Below are positions 38,347 through 49,413 of a stretch of DNA of 64,000 nt, piece after piece. The position numbers and the translations under genes are program-made. Source of the DNA: Bacteroidota bacterium (GTDB lineage: Bacteria > Bacteroidota > Bacteroidia > Sphingobacteriales > Sphingobacteriaceae); assembly GCA_021794195.1 (NCBI GenBank), contig JAJYRG010000002.1, positions 1-64,000 of the forward strand, read 5' to 3'. Numbering within the stretch: position 1 is the first letter of the stretch; each line of letters opens with the position of its first letter. The notes beneath the pieces are model-generated. The model did not search any database. It was not told the origin of the DNA and saw only the letters and a program-made list of their open reading frames with translations.

Positions 38347-39264
38347 ATGAAAGCAAATTTAGTAGCTACATTAATTGGTCATCAAAATCCAATTTATACT
38401 CTTGCATCAAGTTATGATCCTCGATTTTTATTTACAGCAGGTAATGATAAAGGTATTGTTGAATGGGATCTGGAAAAAATGACTTTCAAACGTATTCTTT
38501 GTTCGGTCCCCGCTTCAGTGTATCATTTGCATCTTATTCCGGGCTCAAATATACTTGCTGCTGCTTTAAGAACAGGGGATATTTATTTGATTGATATCGA
38601 TAATCAAGAATTAGTAGCTTCATTAAAAGTAGATTCGGGAGCAGTTTTCTCGGTAAAAACTTTGCCTGGAAAAAAAGAAATCATTGCTACAGGCGAGGAT
38701 GGATATGCCTATGTATGGAGCTTAGAAAGTCATAAACTCTTGAGCCGTTTTAAAGTCAGTGAAAATACAGTTCGGGTCATTGAGCCCGATCCTGATAAAT
38801 CGTATATTTGTTTTGGGGATAAAGAAGGTTGGATACATGTATATTCTTTTTTGGATTTTGAACATCTGGGTTCGAAGAATATCCATTCCCGTCCGGTAAC
38901 CAGTTTATTGATAGAAGATGGAAAATTGTATTCAGGCGGGCGGGATGCAAAGATGTATGTTTTAGAGTTGCCGACTTTACGAAGCGAGCGATCTTTAGTG
39001 CCTCATATGTTTACCGTATATGATATTGTTAAGCATCCGACGAAAGAGTGGTTAGCGACTGTCAGTAGAGATAAAACAACCAAAGTCTGGGCTCAAGACG
39101 GCTTAAAACTATTAAGGAATATTTCTCGTGATCGGAAGTTTGATGCGCATATGCTTTCTATTAATGCTTGTATTTGGTCTGACTATCGAGAATGGCTTAT
39201 TTCTGTAAGCGATGATAAAACAGTACGTATTTGGTCAATTCAAGAAGAGGGTGATGGGGAATAG
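38347..39264 (+). CDS. WD40 repeat protein
   Basis: Repeats ending EWDLE, YVWSLE, KVWAQ, VRIWSI; start moved from 38308 because that lies inside the hisIE terminator. Confidence 0.88.
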   Translation: MKANLVATLIGHQNPIYTLASSYDPRFLFTAGNDKGIVEWDLEKMTFKRILCSVPASVYHLHLIPGSNILAAALRTGDIYLIDIDNQELVASLKVDSGAVFSVKTLPGKKEIIATGEDGYAYVWSLESHKLLSRFKVSENTVRVIEPDPDKSYICFGDKEGWIHVYSFLDFEHLGSKNIHSRPVTSLLIEDGKLYSGGRDAKMYVLELPTLRSERSLVPHMFTVYDIVKHPTKEWLATVSRDKTTKVWAQDGLKLLRNISRDRKFDAHMLSINACIWSDYREWLISVSDDKTVRIWSIQEEGDGE

Positions 39265-39361
39265 AAAATGCAGGGGTATAAAAGCGAGTAAATGTATAAG
39301 CGATTGAAAAAAGGGTCTAGAGCGTTGTTTGGTGTAATAAATGAGTGAAAAAAGTTTAACA

Positions 39362-42300
39362 TTACTGCATTATCAATCTTAGGTTTATACCAAAATAAGT
39401 GTAAGCGGTGGCAAAATTTTGAGATGTATAAGGCCTTACAACATTGGAGTTATAGAAAAAGCTGATATTATACATTTGGTTGAGAGTAAAATCTAATGTA
39501 GGGTTAAAACTAATGCTTTTATTACCACCAGATATTTCTGTTTGATTGAGATCCGATCTATAGACGACAGTTTTCCGGTCATTAACAGCTACGTCTAACT
39601 TAAAATTCACATCATTTGTCCATTGTTTATCTCCAAACCATCCGAAGGGAAGCTTGGTGTTGTTTTTTCGATATCCCATGCCGAATACAAAAGCATCATC
39701 TGTCATCATTGCCATTTGGCTGTTTTGTAAGCTGAAATTTAGATTTCGAGAAGTCCTGTACTCCGAATTTGCGGAAATGTTATTTTTAAACCGAATATCA
39801 GCCCCTATCAAGGGTAAAAATTGATCGATAATAGAGACCTCTTGGTACAAGTTTTTTGGCAGAAAGTTATTATCTCCATCCCGTGCACTTGGCATTTCTG
39901 AGACTTCTTGATATCTCAATACGGAATTGTATCCAGAGATAACATATTGAGAATTGTAACCATGATGGATACTTATATTATTAAATATTTCCCGTAAGAG
40001 TGGAAGCTTTCCTAACCCATTATAATTTATACGCCAGTTTGGTAAAGGAATAGTTGGTTTTTTGTTTAGGCTGCTGCTCGATAAGTTTTTTCCTAAATAT
40101 GTGCTTAAAAAAGAATTGACAACTACATCTTGTTGAGACTTACCATATCCGTCGGCATACATTTCAGAATCTTGGCCCACAGAATTAATGTTATCTTCTG
40201 CCAGTATATGCGAAATGGTTTGCCTGTGTTCTTCAAATTCCCGGAATAGGGTTTTGTGATTTTTGAATGAAGTTCGGATGGCTATCTGAGAAATGTTGTA
40301 GTTGCCTGTAACATACGGTGCTGTGCGTGTCAATTGATCGGTATTTGGATCTGTTTCAAAAGCTGCCGAATAATTGTGATTATCCACTCGGGTAGCTATT
40401 AAATCTATACGTAAATCTTTGATAGGTTCAAAATTAACGAGAGCAGAAAGGTTTTCTGCATACGTTTTGGTATACATTTGGGACTGTAAAGTGTCGTTAC
40501 TTATCCATCCTTTTTCGAAAGCAGAAGACAAGATATCCCTTTGACTTCCCATTAAAAAGCTCCATCCCGGTGCGCTTTTGTCGAAATCATACCCTAAGAG
40601 GTTTGTCTTTGGGAGGTATCCAGGCAGATATGTTCCTTCGATTCGGGTATAGGCGCCCTCTATTTTTCGGATACCTGTAAGCAGTTGTGTGAAAAAAGCA
40701 CCTGATCCGGAGGCCCCCCTTCCCCTGTTACGCCGAATAAAGTTGAATTTTTCATAAAGCTTATTCATATCTAAACGCGGATTAATTTGTATTGTTCTAT
40801 TATTTTGAATACTGTTGCCTAAGCTCATATCTGGAGATTGCAAAGAGAGCAAAGGCTCGCTTTGCCAATTGAATTGCGTACCGTATCGTGCTTCTATATC
40901 AACCCATTCTAAATAAGGTATTTTGTTGATTGGGAGAGAATAGGTCAGATTCATCATATGATTATAATCGGACGTACGTCCCATTTTCCAAAAATTAGAC
41001 CATACCGTATCTCTTTTGATGCCGTTCAGCCGTCCATCCGGTTCATCTATAATAGAATAATTTGTGGCGTTGAAATCCAAACGTATCGATTTAGTTAAAT
41101 CCCAACTTATCCCATAAATACGGTTCATATTGAAGTTTTTATTGAAATAAGTAGGCAACAGATTGTCTGTCGTATTATCTCTCAAAGTATTTTCGTTGTA
41201 CACACGATTGACATCCATTCTAAAGTTGAGAAGGCTGGGTAATAAATTGAAGTTTAAATCTTTAAATATTTTCAGATAGTCAGATCTTACCCATTTAAAA
41301 GGTTCGACGACAAATTCCTCACGGCTGGAATAATTGTAATCTAAAGCTCCTCTATATGTTTTTTGGAGTGAAACTGCCGTATTATGATCACGGTGGTTGT
41401 ACTCAGAGAAGGCATAGCTTACACTGAAGTTTTCTATATGCCAGGGTTTGATTGTTTTTTCAGTATCGGTATTAATTTTCCGAACATTATTGAAACTAAA
41501 GCTCTTGCGAGAGGTATAGTCTTGAACCAAGCGTAATAAAGAGTCTTGTTGAGAGCGGGATAGATTTTGTAATGCGGTATTGAGTTCTATATCCGGATTG
41601 ATGGGGTTATACTCTGGCGTAGACTGTTGTTTTGAATAGTTAAAGTAAAATGGAATTACAACTCCATGCCTGGGGTGGAAGAACTTTCCTAATTCGGCAT
41701 TGGTTGTAATATCTAAAAGCAGATCTTCTGAACGGCTTCTCTCATGAAATCGTTGATTGATATATCCGAACCCCATGGATGTTTTTGTGCCTGAGAAAGC
41801 AATATTTGCAAAGTCGGCTAATTTTATGTCCATCTGCGCCGAAGCTGCCCAGCCGCCTTGGTCATCAAAATCGGTTAAGCGTAGCTCATTAAACCAGAAT
41901 ACTCCTGACAACTCTCTCCCATCATCTAAATCAGTGCTGGTTGTAGAGCCTTTGAGAGGGTTTCTCACCCCAACCATATAGAAACGTACTTTACTGATAT
42001 CAGGGTTGCCCAGCACGACGATGCGGTTTTCTCCGTCTTGGTATTCAAAAGGAATATCGTGAGGCCAGGGTTGGCCATTGTAGAGGGCATTTTCCCTTGC
42101 CATTTTTGCTTCTTGAAATAACTTAATTCGAATTTCCATCCGGTTCTCCTCCGGCCACACTCTATCCGGAGAGGTAGTTCCATATGGAGTGATGGATAAA
42201 GGCATATCGTATTCATAATAGTTATATCTATCATCTGTACCTATCCGTAGAAAAGCTCTGAAATCACCTGCTCTTAGGTACTCGCCCTCCGCATGGATGA

Positions 42301-45300
42301 ACATTTTTAATCGTCCGTAAGCTCTGAAATCATGAGAAGACATTTTGTAAGCTGCCCGGCCGTAGCCGTCTTTCAAATCGTTAACTTCCAAAGATAAGGC
42401 TTGTTCGTTGAGCTGCACATCCAAATTATTGTTCTGCCAATCGATTTGCCTGTTGATTCCGGGGGGAACTACGTATGGAATGGGTTCCCTTCCGCTGTTT
42501 TCCTCTATATTGACATGGGAAACATGATAGGTGGAATTATCTGTACTCACTGCTCCCATGGAGGGGTCGCTTATTACTTTACTGGCAATATCTTCACTAT
42601 TATATTTCCTCCATTCTCCGCGGACGAGTTGAAATTTTGCCAATCTGAGCACTGTTGTATCTTCATAGTCAGTTAAGAACATCCGAATGAACCGGATGGA
42701 TTTAAAATCATCGATACTTCCATATTTACTTTCGTATTCACTGATCGGAATACGTATTTTGTACCAAGTTACTTCTTCTTGGGAGCCGTCCACTAAGGTG
42801 CTGTTAGTCGTTTGTTTATCTACGATAAAATTTTTTCCTACTTCGAAGTCTTGTGGTCGGGTGGATAACCGATATTGATAGTAATTATCATTTTCATGCA
42901 TCGTGTTATCCCGGTTTACATCTTCACCGTCAGGCAAGAGTGTATTAGAGGAGGTCTCTACCCCAAAGTCAGCCTGTGACTGTTCGTTTGTTCGGGAATT
43001 GCCTTCCAAACCATTAAACTTTTCATATCTTTTCAGAATACCTACATCTGAGGAGAAATGCTTGCCTCTAAAATATATATAGTCATCACTTGAAGGATCA
43101 TTATGCAGTTCGGTCATCGCTTCTGGGTTAAGCATCCCTTCCATTTGATTTAAAAAGTTTTGGTGGAATTCTGTTTCTTCTTGATTTCCCATCCCATCTA
43201 AACCTACATCTTGTTTAGCACGATTGTCAGGATTATTGTCGAAAGCTTGGATAGCCGGTTGATTTTTGCTGACGTACCCCCAATTTGTTTTATCGACTAA
43301 TGACATATCTCCATTTACTGGCACTGCATTTTCTAAAGATTTTCTTCCGTCTTTTAGAATATCTTCTGAAATATTTCCTAAATTTATGTATATGTCTCCG
43401 CCACTACTGTGGGGGTTTGTCAATAAAGGATCCATCATCCACATTTCGATGAATTCGATGTTCTGGGCTTCAAAATCATTCTGATCTATTCCTCTAAACA
43501 TCCCACCCCAGTTTGATTTAGGGTTTTGCAAGGTTCCGTCATTATTTATATCGTTGGTTCTATAATTATAAGGTCCTCTTTTTTTTGGATAGTACGTTAT
43601 ATCCAAGGTGGTAATAGGTGTCGGCTGGCCAGATACAGGCTCTTTAAAAGGGAATACGTCTTGCTCATAAATCAGACGTACGCGTGGATCTTTTAGCTGT
43701 TGTATGGATAGGCCTGGATTATCTCTTGATCGCTGTATATAAAATACAGGATCAATATTATAAAATGCCATCCGTGCCCGGTTGAACCCATAGGCTAAGT
43801 CATCAGAGAGATCAGACTCGGGAAACATCCGGGGGGTACTCGAAATTTGCCAGTTGTATTGGGCTTTGAGGTCTATATAAGAAACACTTTGTTCAAAATC
43901 ATCAATATAGGTTGTTCCCGATTGCTCATTATCTGTATTCAAGCCTTTGGGATGCCCGGGAAGAAAGTGTGCATATTCACCATAAAAGGAAATATTAGAT
44001 TCTTCTTTTGTACTGATAAAAGGTATTTTATCGACCATTCTGGTTAACCATCTCGATGGAGTACTGTAGGTAATATCAGCTCCAAGCATGGTGTTGGATA
44101 TGGGTTCGTTTCCGATGGTCACTTTTTCTGACAAAGGTTTTTCCGTCATGTGCAGTGCGGTGGCTCCGAACTGTAAGTTTTCGTTGGCATAATAATCAAA
44201 TCTACCTCCTAAAAAACTTTTTTGTTGGAGAGAAGACATCCCATCATCTTCTAAACTAACTGTTATGGGCTGCCCTGAAGCGACTAAAGCTTCGTTAAGA
44301 ATTCTTAAATTGCCCAATTGGTAATCTACCATATAATCTTCTCCTTCTTGCAGAAGAGCTCCTCCTGCCATCACCCGCAGAGAACCGGGACGCAGATTGA
44401 GTGCTCCCAATTGAAACTCACTGCCGGATCCGGCATTATAACGTCCTTTTAAGACATATCTGTTCTTTTCGGGGTGATTTTTAACGGCATCGGATTGTGT
44501 TTCGGAGTAAAGTTCAGAGAAAGTATATTTTTCTATTAAATCTTGCTCAGAATCTGAAAACTGGGCTTCCAGATCTTTACCCAGAGGCTCAACTAAGGGA
44601 ATGATAATTTTACCGAGTTTAGAATCAACAGTTACAGAATCGATAAAATCAAATAACCCGTCTGCGCCCGAACCAAAATTATGAGTTACTCTATCTAATG
44701 CGAAGACTTGTAACCATGTTTTTTCAGCTGTATTTTGCCCCTCATATATTGCTGGTCTTTCTGCTCCACTTTCGTTCTCTATCCTATAAATCTGTGCGAA
44801 AAAATCCTGCTCTGAAATGTTCGTTGCATGTATGGAATAAACGTTTTTCATCATCAGATCCCATACGGGTAAGTTTGTGTTGATGACTTCTCCTTTTAGA
44901 AGTTTGGTATAAAGCATTTTTGGATTTGAAGGAGTGACCGGTACATCTGTGGAAAACTCTCCAACTTGATACTCTCTGCCGTTTGCGATGTACTTATAGG
45001 CTACGGATAAGACTTGGTCGCCTGTCAAATGATGTCTTAAAGATATGTATCCTAGTCTTCTATTGAGAGTATAATCTCTTCCTTCTTCAAGTTTTCTGGC
45101 ATTTGAAAGTTTGGAATAATTATCTTCGCCGCCAGCTGGCGCAAAAAAGGACTTTATAAAACTTCCGTTTGACTCTCTTCCACTTTCTCCCAATTGGCTT
45201 AACAAATCATTGGAGGTAGGTGTGTTCGGATCTCCGGGAATTCCCGAGGAGGGAAGCCTGGAGTTTCCTTGATTTATCAACGTATTGCTATGAGGATTAT

Positions 45301-46393
45301 ATTCACCAATATCCATTAAGGCAAGAACGTCTCTTGCATGTTCATAAGAGTTGCTTCGATTGTTTATCCAAACCTCGATTTGTGTAATATTTACTGGTGA
45401 ATTAATAATGGGGGCGTGTTCCAAACTTTTGTTGAAGTTTTCACGAAAATATTGAGCTAAAAAGAAATGTTGATTTTCTTCATATTCTGCCAACTCTATA
45501 CTGAAGTCTGTTTCACGATTTCCTCGGGAAATAGTGAACTCCTGCTGCCGCGACCTTTGTTGTGACAGTACTCCCGTAAAGTCTAACTTACCAAATTGCA
45601 GTTGTGCCTTCACTCCAAAAAGGGATTCGCTGCCTTGAATCAAGGTAGAGGTGAGAGGTAGATTGACATTTCCTATTTCCAATCGTTGCAGGATAGCATC
45701 ATCTTCACCCACATAATCAAACCGTACCTGATTTTCAAAATCAAACTGTGCTCTTGAATTAAAATTAGCATTTACATTTACTCGCTCCCCCACACTGCCC
45801 GCCAAATTTAAATTGATATTCTGATCAAAATCGATACCCCACTGTTTACGTTGGTACTCACTAAGCAACGGGTTTTGGTTTTTATTATGCTGGCCAATAA
45901 GTCTGAGGTCTAAACTTCCCTTCGGACGGATATCAATAATATTCCCGCCAAATATTTTTTCGAAAGCTGGGCTTTCCACTTCTATTTGCGGAATTAACCT
46001 TCTTTCCCGTTCTTGTTGCAGCTTCTTGTGTGATAAAGATTCCCAATATTCCTTTTCATCACTTTTATAAATTAAATCTTTGTATTCGGGAATAGTCATA
46101 TACAAGGGGGGACGGTATTCTTTTGTTCCCAGTTTTTCCCGTATTCTATATTGTTTGCTGATGGGATCGAATAAAATTTCGCGTTGGATATTTTTAGGCG
46201 GTTTTAAACTTATTGGCTTATAAGTATTATGTAATCGTAAAAAAGGATCGTCGTGAAAAGGATAAACTAATCTTATAGAATCTTTCTCTTCTTTATCTAA
46301 CGACTGAGCTAAACCGTTGTTAGGTAAACCAGAGAAACAAAAACAGAGTATAATTACCCAAAAGAGTCTGCCCGCTATAGGAATTTGATCCAA
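39362..46393 (-). CDS. sprA: Cell surface protein SprA (gliding motility / T9SS outer membrane translocon)
   Basis: 2343 aa; QWGIDFDQNINLNLAGSVGERVNVNANFNSRAQFDFENQVRFDYVG, NIEFIEMWMMDPL, GVFWFNELRLTDFDDQGGWAASAQMDIKLADFANIAFSG. Confidence 0.93.
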   Translation of the reverse strand: MDQIPIAGRLFWVIILCFCFSGLPNNGLAQSLDKEEKDSIRLVYPFHDDPFLRLHNTYKPISLKPPKNIQREILFDPISKQYRIREKLGTKEYRPPLYMTIPEYKDLIYKSDEKEYWESLSHKKLQQERERRLIPQIEVESPAFEKIFGGNIIDIRPKGSLDLRLIGQHNKNQNPLLSEYQRKQWGIDFDQNINLNLAGSVGERVNVNANFNSRAQFDFENQVRFDYVGEDDAILQRLEIGNVNLPLTSTLIQGSESLFGVKAQLQFGKLDFTGVLSQQRSRQQEFTISRGNRETDFSIELAEYEENQHFFLAQYFRENFNKSLEHAPIINSPVNITQIEVWINNRSNSYEHARDVLALMDIGEYNPHSNTLINQGNSRLPSSGIPGDPNTPTSNDLLSQLGESGRESNGSFIKSFFAPAGGEDNYSKLSNARKLEEGRDYTLNRRLGYISLRHHLTGDQVLSVAYKYIANGREYQVGEFSTDVPVTPSNPKMLYTKLLKGEVINTNLPVWDLMMKNVYSIHATNISEQDFFAQIYRIENESGAERPAIYEGQNTAEKTWLQVFALDRVTHNFGSGADGLFDFIDSVTVDSKLGKIIIPLVEPLGKDLEAQFSDSEQDLIEKYTFSELYSETQSDAVKNHPEKNRYVLKGRYNAGSGSEFQLGALNLRPGSLRVMAGGALLQEGEDYMVDYQLGNLRILNEALVASGQPITVSLEDDGMSSLQQKSFLGGRFDYYANENLQFGATALHMTEKPLSEKVTIGNEPISNTMLGADITYSTPSRWLTRMVDKIPFISTKEESNISFYGEYAHFLPGHPKGLNTDNEQSGTTYIDDFEQSVSYIDLKAQYNWQISSTPRMFPESDLSDDLAYGFNRARMAFYNIDPVFYIQRSRDNPGLSIQQLKDPRVRLIYEQDVFPFKEPVSGQPTPITTLDITYYPKKRGPYNYRTNDINNDGTLQNPKSNWGGMFRGIDQNDFEAQNIEFIEMWMMDPLLTNPHSSGGDIYINLGNISEDILKDGRKSLENAVPVNGDMSLVDKTNWGYVSKNQPAIQAFDNNPDNRAKQDVGLDGMGNQEETEFHQNFLNQMEGMLNPEAMTELHNDPSSDDYIYFRGKHFSSDVGILKRYEKFNGLEGNSRTNEQSQADFGVETSSNTLLPDGEDVNRDNTMHENDNYYQYRLSTRPQDFEVGKNFIVDKQTTNSTLVDGSQEEVTWYKIRIPISEYESKYGSIDDFKSIRFIRMFLTDYEDTTVLRLAKFQLVRGEWRKYNSEDIASKVISDPSMGAVSTDNSTYHVSHVNIEENSGREPIPYVVPPGINRQIDWQNNNLDVQLNEQALSLEVNDLKDGYGRAAYKMSSHDFRAYGRLKMFIHAEGEYLRAGDFRAFLRIGTDDRYNYYEYDMPLSITPYGTTSPDRVWPEENRMEIRIKLFQEAKMARENALYNGQPWPHDIPFEYQDGENRIVVLGNPDISKVRFYMVGVRNPLKGSTTSTDLDDGRELSGVFWFNELRLTDFDDQGGWAASAQMDIKLADFANIAFSGTKTSMGFGYINQRFHERSRSEDLLLDITTNAELGKFFHPRHGVVIPFYFNYSKQQSTPEYNPINPDIELNTALQNLSRSQQDSLLRLVQDYTSRKSFSFNNVRKINTDTEKTIKPWHIENFSVSYAFSEYNHRDHNTAVSLQKTYRGALDYNYSSREEFVVEPFKWVRSDYLKIFKDLNFNLLPSLLNFRMDVNRVYNENTLRDNTTDNLLPTYFNKNFNMNRIYGISWDLTKSIRLDFNATNYSIIDEPDGRLNGIKRDTVWSNFWKMGRTSDYNHMMNLTYSLPINKIPYLEWVDIEARYGTQFNWQSEPLLSLQSPDMSLGNSIQNNRTIQINPRLDMNKLYEKFNFIRRNRGRGASGSGAFFTQLLTGIRKIEGAYTRIEGTYLPGYLPKTNLLGYDFDKSAPGWSFLMGSQRDILSSAFEKGWISNDTLQSQMYTKTYAENLSALVNFEPIKDLRIDLIATRVDNHNYSAAFETDPNTDQLTRTAPYVTGNYNISQIAIRTSFKNHKTLFREFEEHRQTISHILAEDNINSVGQDSEMYADGYGKSQQDVVVNSFLSTYLGKNLSSSSLNKKPTIPLPNWRINYNGLGKLPLLREIFNNISIHHGYNSQYVISGYNSVLRYQEVSEMPSARDGDNNFLPKNLYQEVSIIDQFLPLIGADIRFKNNISANSEYRTSRNLNFSLQNSQMAMMTDDAFVFGMGYRKNNTKLPFGWFGDKQWTNDVNFKLDVAVNDRKTVVYRSDLNQTEISGGNKSISFNPTLDFTLNQMYNISFFYNSNVVRPYTSQNFATAYTYFGINLRLIMQ

Positions 46394-46522
46394 TTTTACT
46401 TCAGTTAATTATGGCCTAAAGTGTAAATATCAATTTTTTTACAATTAAAACCAATATAAACTGAATGATTTATGTTTTTAAAGTGTTAAAAAAACTTAAA
46501 TCTTTAATTTTGACACAATAAA

Positions 46523-47110
46523 TCATAATTTCTTAAGGGCAGCTTTAATTAATGCTTCTACACTTAGGTCGTTGTTTTGCTTATAAATTGTTTGCAAAGC
46601 TTTATCGGCAGTTTTTTTGGCGAAACCTAATAAAATGAGAGCAGATAGTGCTTCTTCTACTACATTGGGCTTTGTGTCTGAAATAGAACCACCCGACACA
46701 CCTTCATCTGTCTTTTTAAGTTTATCCTGTAGTTCTAAGATAATCCGTTGAGCAGTTTTAGGGCCTATTCCCTTTATTTTTTTCATTGTTTCTACTTCGC
46801 CGTTAATGATAGCCCGTTGTAACTCTTCTGAAGTACTTGATGAAAGCATCATACGTCCAGTACTGGGACCTATACCGGAAATGGAAATAAGGTGAGTGAA
46901 AAGTTGTCTTTCCTCTTCAGTGGCAAATCCGTATAAATTATGCGCATCTTCTCTCACTTGAAAGGAAATAAAAAGCTTACATTCATCTACATCTTTAATC
47001 TGAGAATAAGTAGAAAGTGTAATGTGCACGTAATACCCGATACCCCCTACCTCTAAAACAACATAAGTGGGAGCTTTAGTGATGACGCTCCCACGTAAAT
47101 ATTCATACAT
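46523..47110 (-). CDS. ruvA: Holliday junction branch migration protein RuvA
   Basis: MYEYLRGSVITKAPTYVVLEVGGIGYYVHI; SGIGPSTGRMML; IKGIGPKTAQRIILELQDKL. Confidence 0.96.
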   Translation of the reverse strand: MYEYLRGSVITKAPTYVVLEVGGIGYYVHITLSTYSQIKDVDECKLFISFQVREDAHNLYGFATEEERQLFTHLISISGIGPSTGRMMLSSSTSEELQRAIINGEVETMKKIKGIGPKTAQRIILELQDKLKKTDEGVSGGSISDTKPNVVEEALSALILLGFAKKTADKALQTIYKQNNDLSVEALIKAALKKL

Positions 47111-47113
47111 AAT

Positions 47114-49393
47114 TTATATTTTATTTTTTTCATGAGCCTGTACATCCACTACCGCAATCGTTACCATATTGACAATTTCACGTACAGAACTATCTAATTG
47201 CAATACATGGATGGGCTTATTCATTCCCAACAAGATGGGGCCTACAGCTTCTGCTCCTCCTGCTTCTTGAAGGAGTTTATAAGCAATGTTACCTGATTCA
47301 AGGTTTGGGAATATAAGTGTGTTTGCCATCTCCCCATCTAATGTACTAAAGGGGAAATTACTGCTGAGTAACTTTGGATTTAAAGCAAAGTTTGCCTGGA
47401 TATCCCCGTCAGCGATTATTTCTTTCCGTTCTTTATGGAGTATATTTACAGCTTCTCTTACTTTGTTGGCAATGACGCCTTCGTTTGAGCCAAAGTTAGA
47501 ATACGATAACAAAGCGATTCGGGGTTTGATACCATATCTGGATACTGCATCATGCAGAAGTACGGTTATTTCTGCTAATTCTTGACTGCTTGGATTTTCA
47601 TTGATAGTGGTATCTCCAAAAAACAGGGTTCCTTTTTCTGTAATCATCATGTACATCCCTGCTACGCGGCTTCCTTCTTTTACCCCGATAACTTGTAGTG
47701 CGGGCCGTATAGTTGGAGCATAGTTTTTCGTCAGTCCAGAAATCAACGTATCGGCATCTCCAAATTCGACCATGCTGGCAGCAAAGTAGTTGCGGTTGAT
47801 CATGAGTTTTCGTGCATCGGTTCGGGATACTCCACGTCTTTGTCTTTTATGATAGAGGTGTTCCACATATTTTTTAAATCGTTCGGAATCCACTTCTTGA
47901 GTAGGATCTATCATTTCTACTCCCTTTAAGTCGAAAGCATACTCTTCGATCAAGCTTTTTATAATTTTTGTATTGCCCAATAAGATAGGGATAGCAATGT
48001 TTTCTTCTTTTACGATTTGTGCTGCGCGGAGTGTTTTATAATTGTCTGCCTCAGCAAAAACCACTCGTTTGGGATTTCGTTTTGCTCTTTCTGTCAGTTT
48101 TCGCATTAATCCTTCATCCCGGCCCAATCTTTTGCGAAGTTTTTCTCTGTAGGCTTCCCAGTCTTTAATTTCATGTCTTGCTGCTCCGGAGGCAATAGCT
48201 GCTTTTGCTACGGCGACAGATACTTCCGTGATTAACCGCGGATCCGTAGGTTTTGGAATGATATAATCTTTGCCGAAACGTAAGTTTGTTTCGTCGTAAG
48301 CTTGGTTTACTTCTTCAGGTACAGCTTTTTTTGCGAGATCGGCTAACGCTTTTACAGCAGCTAATTTCATTTCTTCATTTATAACAGTAGAGCGTACATC
48401 CAGCGCCCCGCGGAATATGTATGGAAACCCTAAAACGTTATTTACCTGGTTTGGAAAATCAGAACGTCCTGTACCCATAACCACATCATCTCTCGTAGCA
48501 ACTACTAGGTTATAATCAATTTCGGGGTTGGGGTTTGCCATAGCAAGTACGATGGGATTTTTATTCATCATTTTGAGCATTTCTGTGGTCAAAATATCTT
48601 CTTTGGATAAACCGATGAAGACATCCGCATCTTTAATGGCTTCTTCTAAAGTATGAATATCCCTGTCTGTAGCTTGTCGGGCTTTATTCGCATCTAAGCC
48701 TTTTCGATCTCTTCGGATTACACCTTTGCTGTCCAGCATGACGACGTTTTCTTTTTGTGCACCCAGGCTAATATAAATATCCGTACAAGACATGGCTGCT
48801 GCGCCTGCTCCGTTGACGACAATTTTACAATCTCTAAGCTTTTTGTTTTGCAGCTCACAAGCGTTTAATAGGGCAGCACCTGAGATAATAGCTGTGCCGT
48901 GCTGATCGTCATGCATCACCGGGATGTTGCATTCAGCTTTTAATCTTTCTTCAATTTCAAAACACTCTGGAGCTTTGATATCTTCAAGGTTTATTCCCCC
49001 AAAAGTAGGTTCCAACGCTTTAACTATCTTAATGAATTCATCTACATTTTTTGTGTCTAATTCGATGTCAAATACATCAATGTCTGCAAAAATTTTAAAT
49101 AACAAACCCTTTCCTTCCATGACCGGTTTACTTGCCTGCGGCCCAATATCACCCAGGCCTAATACTGCTGTTCCATTGCTGATCACAGCTACTAAATTGC
49201 CTTTTGTGGTATATTTATATGCATCTTCTTCCTTTTCTGCAATAGCTAAACAAGCTTCCGCAACCCCCGGAGAATAAGCTAAAGATAAATCCCGCTGCGA
49301 ACTGTGAGGCTTCGTAGGGACTACTTCTATTTTACCAGGCCTTCCTTGGGAATGGTATTTTAAAGCTTCTTTTTTACGTTTGCTTTTCTTCAT
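47114..49393 (-). CDS. maeB: NADP-dependent malic enzyme (malic + phosphotransacetylase-like domains)
   Basis: RDLSLAYSPGVAEACLAI, MPVMHDDQHGTAIISGAALLNA, C-terminal PTA-like domain. Confidence 0.95.
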   Translation of the reverse strand: MKKSKRKKEALKYHSQGRPGKIEVVPTKPHSSQRDLSLAYSPGVAEACLAIAEKEEDAYKYTTKGNLVAVISNGTAVLGLGDIGPQASKPVMEGKGLLFKIFADIDVFDIELDTKNVDEFIKIVKALEPTFGGINLEDIKAPECFEIEERLKAECNIPVMHDDQHGTAIISGAALLNACELQNKKLRDCKIVVNGAGAAAMSCTDIYISLGAQKENVVMLDSKGVIRRDRKGLDANKARQATDRDIHTLEEAIKDADVFIGLSKEDILTTEMLKMMNKNPIVLAMANPNPEIDYNLVVATRDDVVMGTGRSDFPNQVNNVLGFPYIFRGALDVRSTVINEEMKLAAVKALADLAKKAVPEEVNQAYDETNLRFGKDYIIPKPTDPRLITEVSVAVAKAAIASGAARHEIKDWEAYREKLRKRLGRDEGLMRKLTERAKRNPKRVVFAEADNYKTLRAAQIVKEENIAIPILLGNTKIIKSLIEEYAFDLKGVEMIDPTQEVDSERFKKYVEHLYHKRQRRGVSRTDARKLMINRNYFAASMVEFGDADTLISGLTKNYAPTIRPALQVIGVKEGSRVAGMYMMITEKGTLFFGDTTINENPSSQELAEITVLLHDAVSRYGIKPRIALLSYSNFGSNEGVIANKVREAVNILHKERKEIIADGDIQANFALNPKLLSSNFPFSTLDGEMANTLIFPNLESGNIAYKLLQEAGGAEAVGPILLGMNKPIHVLQLDSSVREIVNMVTIAVVDVQAHEKNKI

Positions 49394-49413
49394 TGTTTTG
49401 GTCTATTTTTTTG

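Noticed and set aside
41757-44883. Multiple 60-91 aa plus-strand ORFs
   Set aside because: All antisense to the continuous sprA ORF.
48924-49277. 117-aa plus-strand ORF
   Set aside because: Antisense to the malic enzyme gene.
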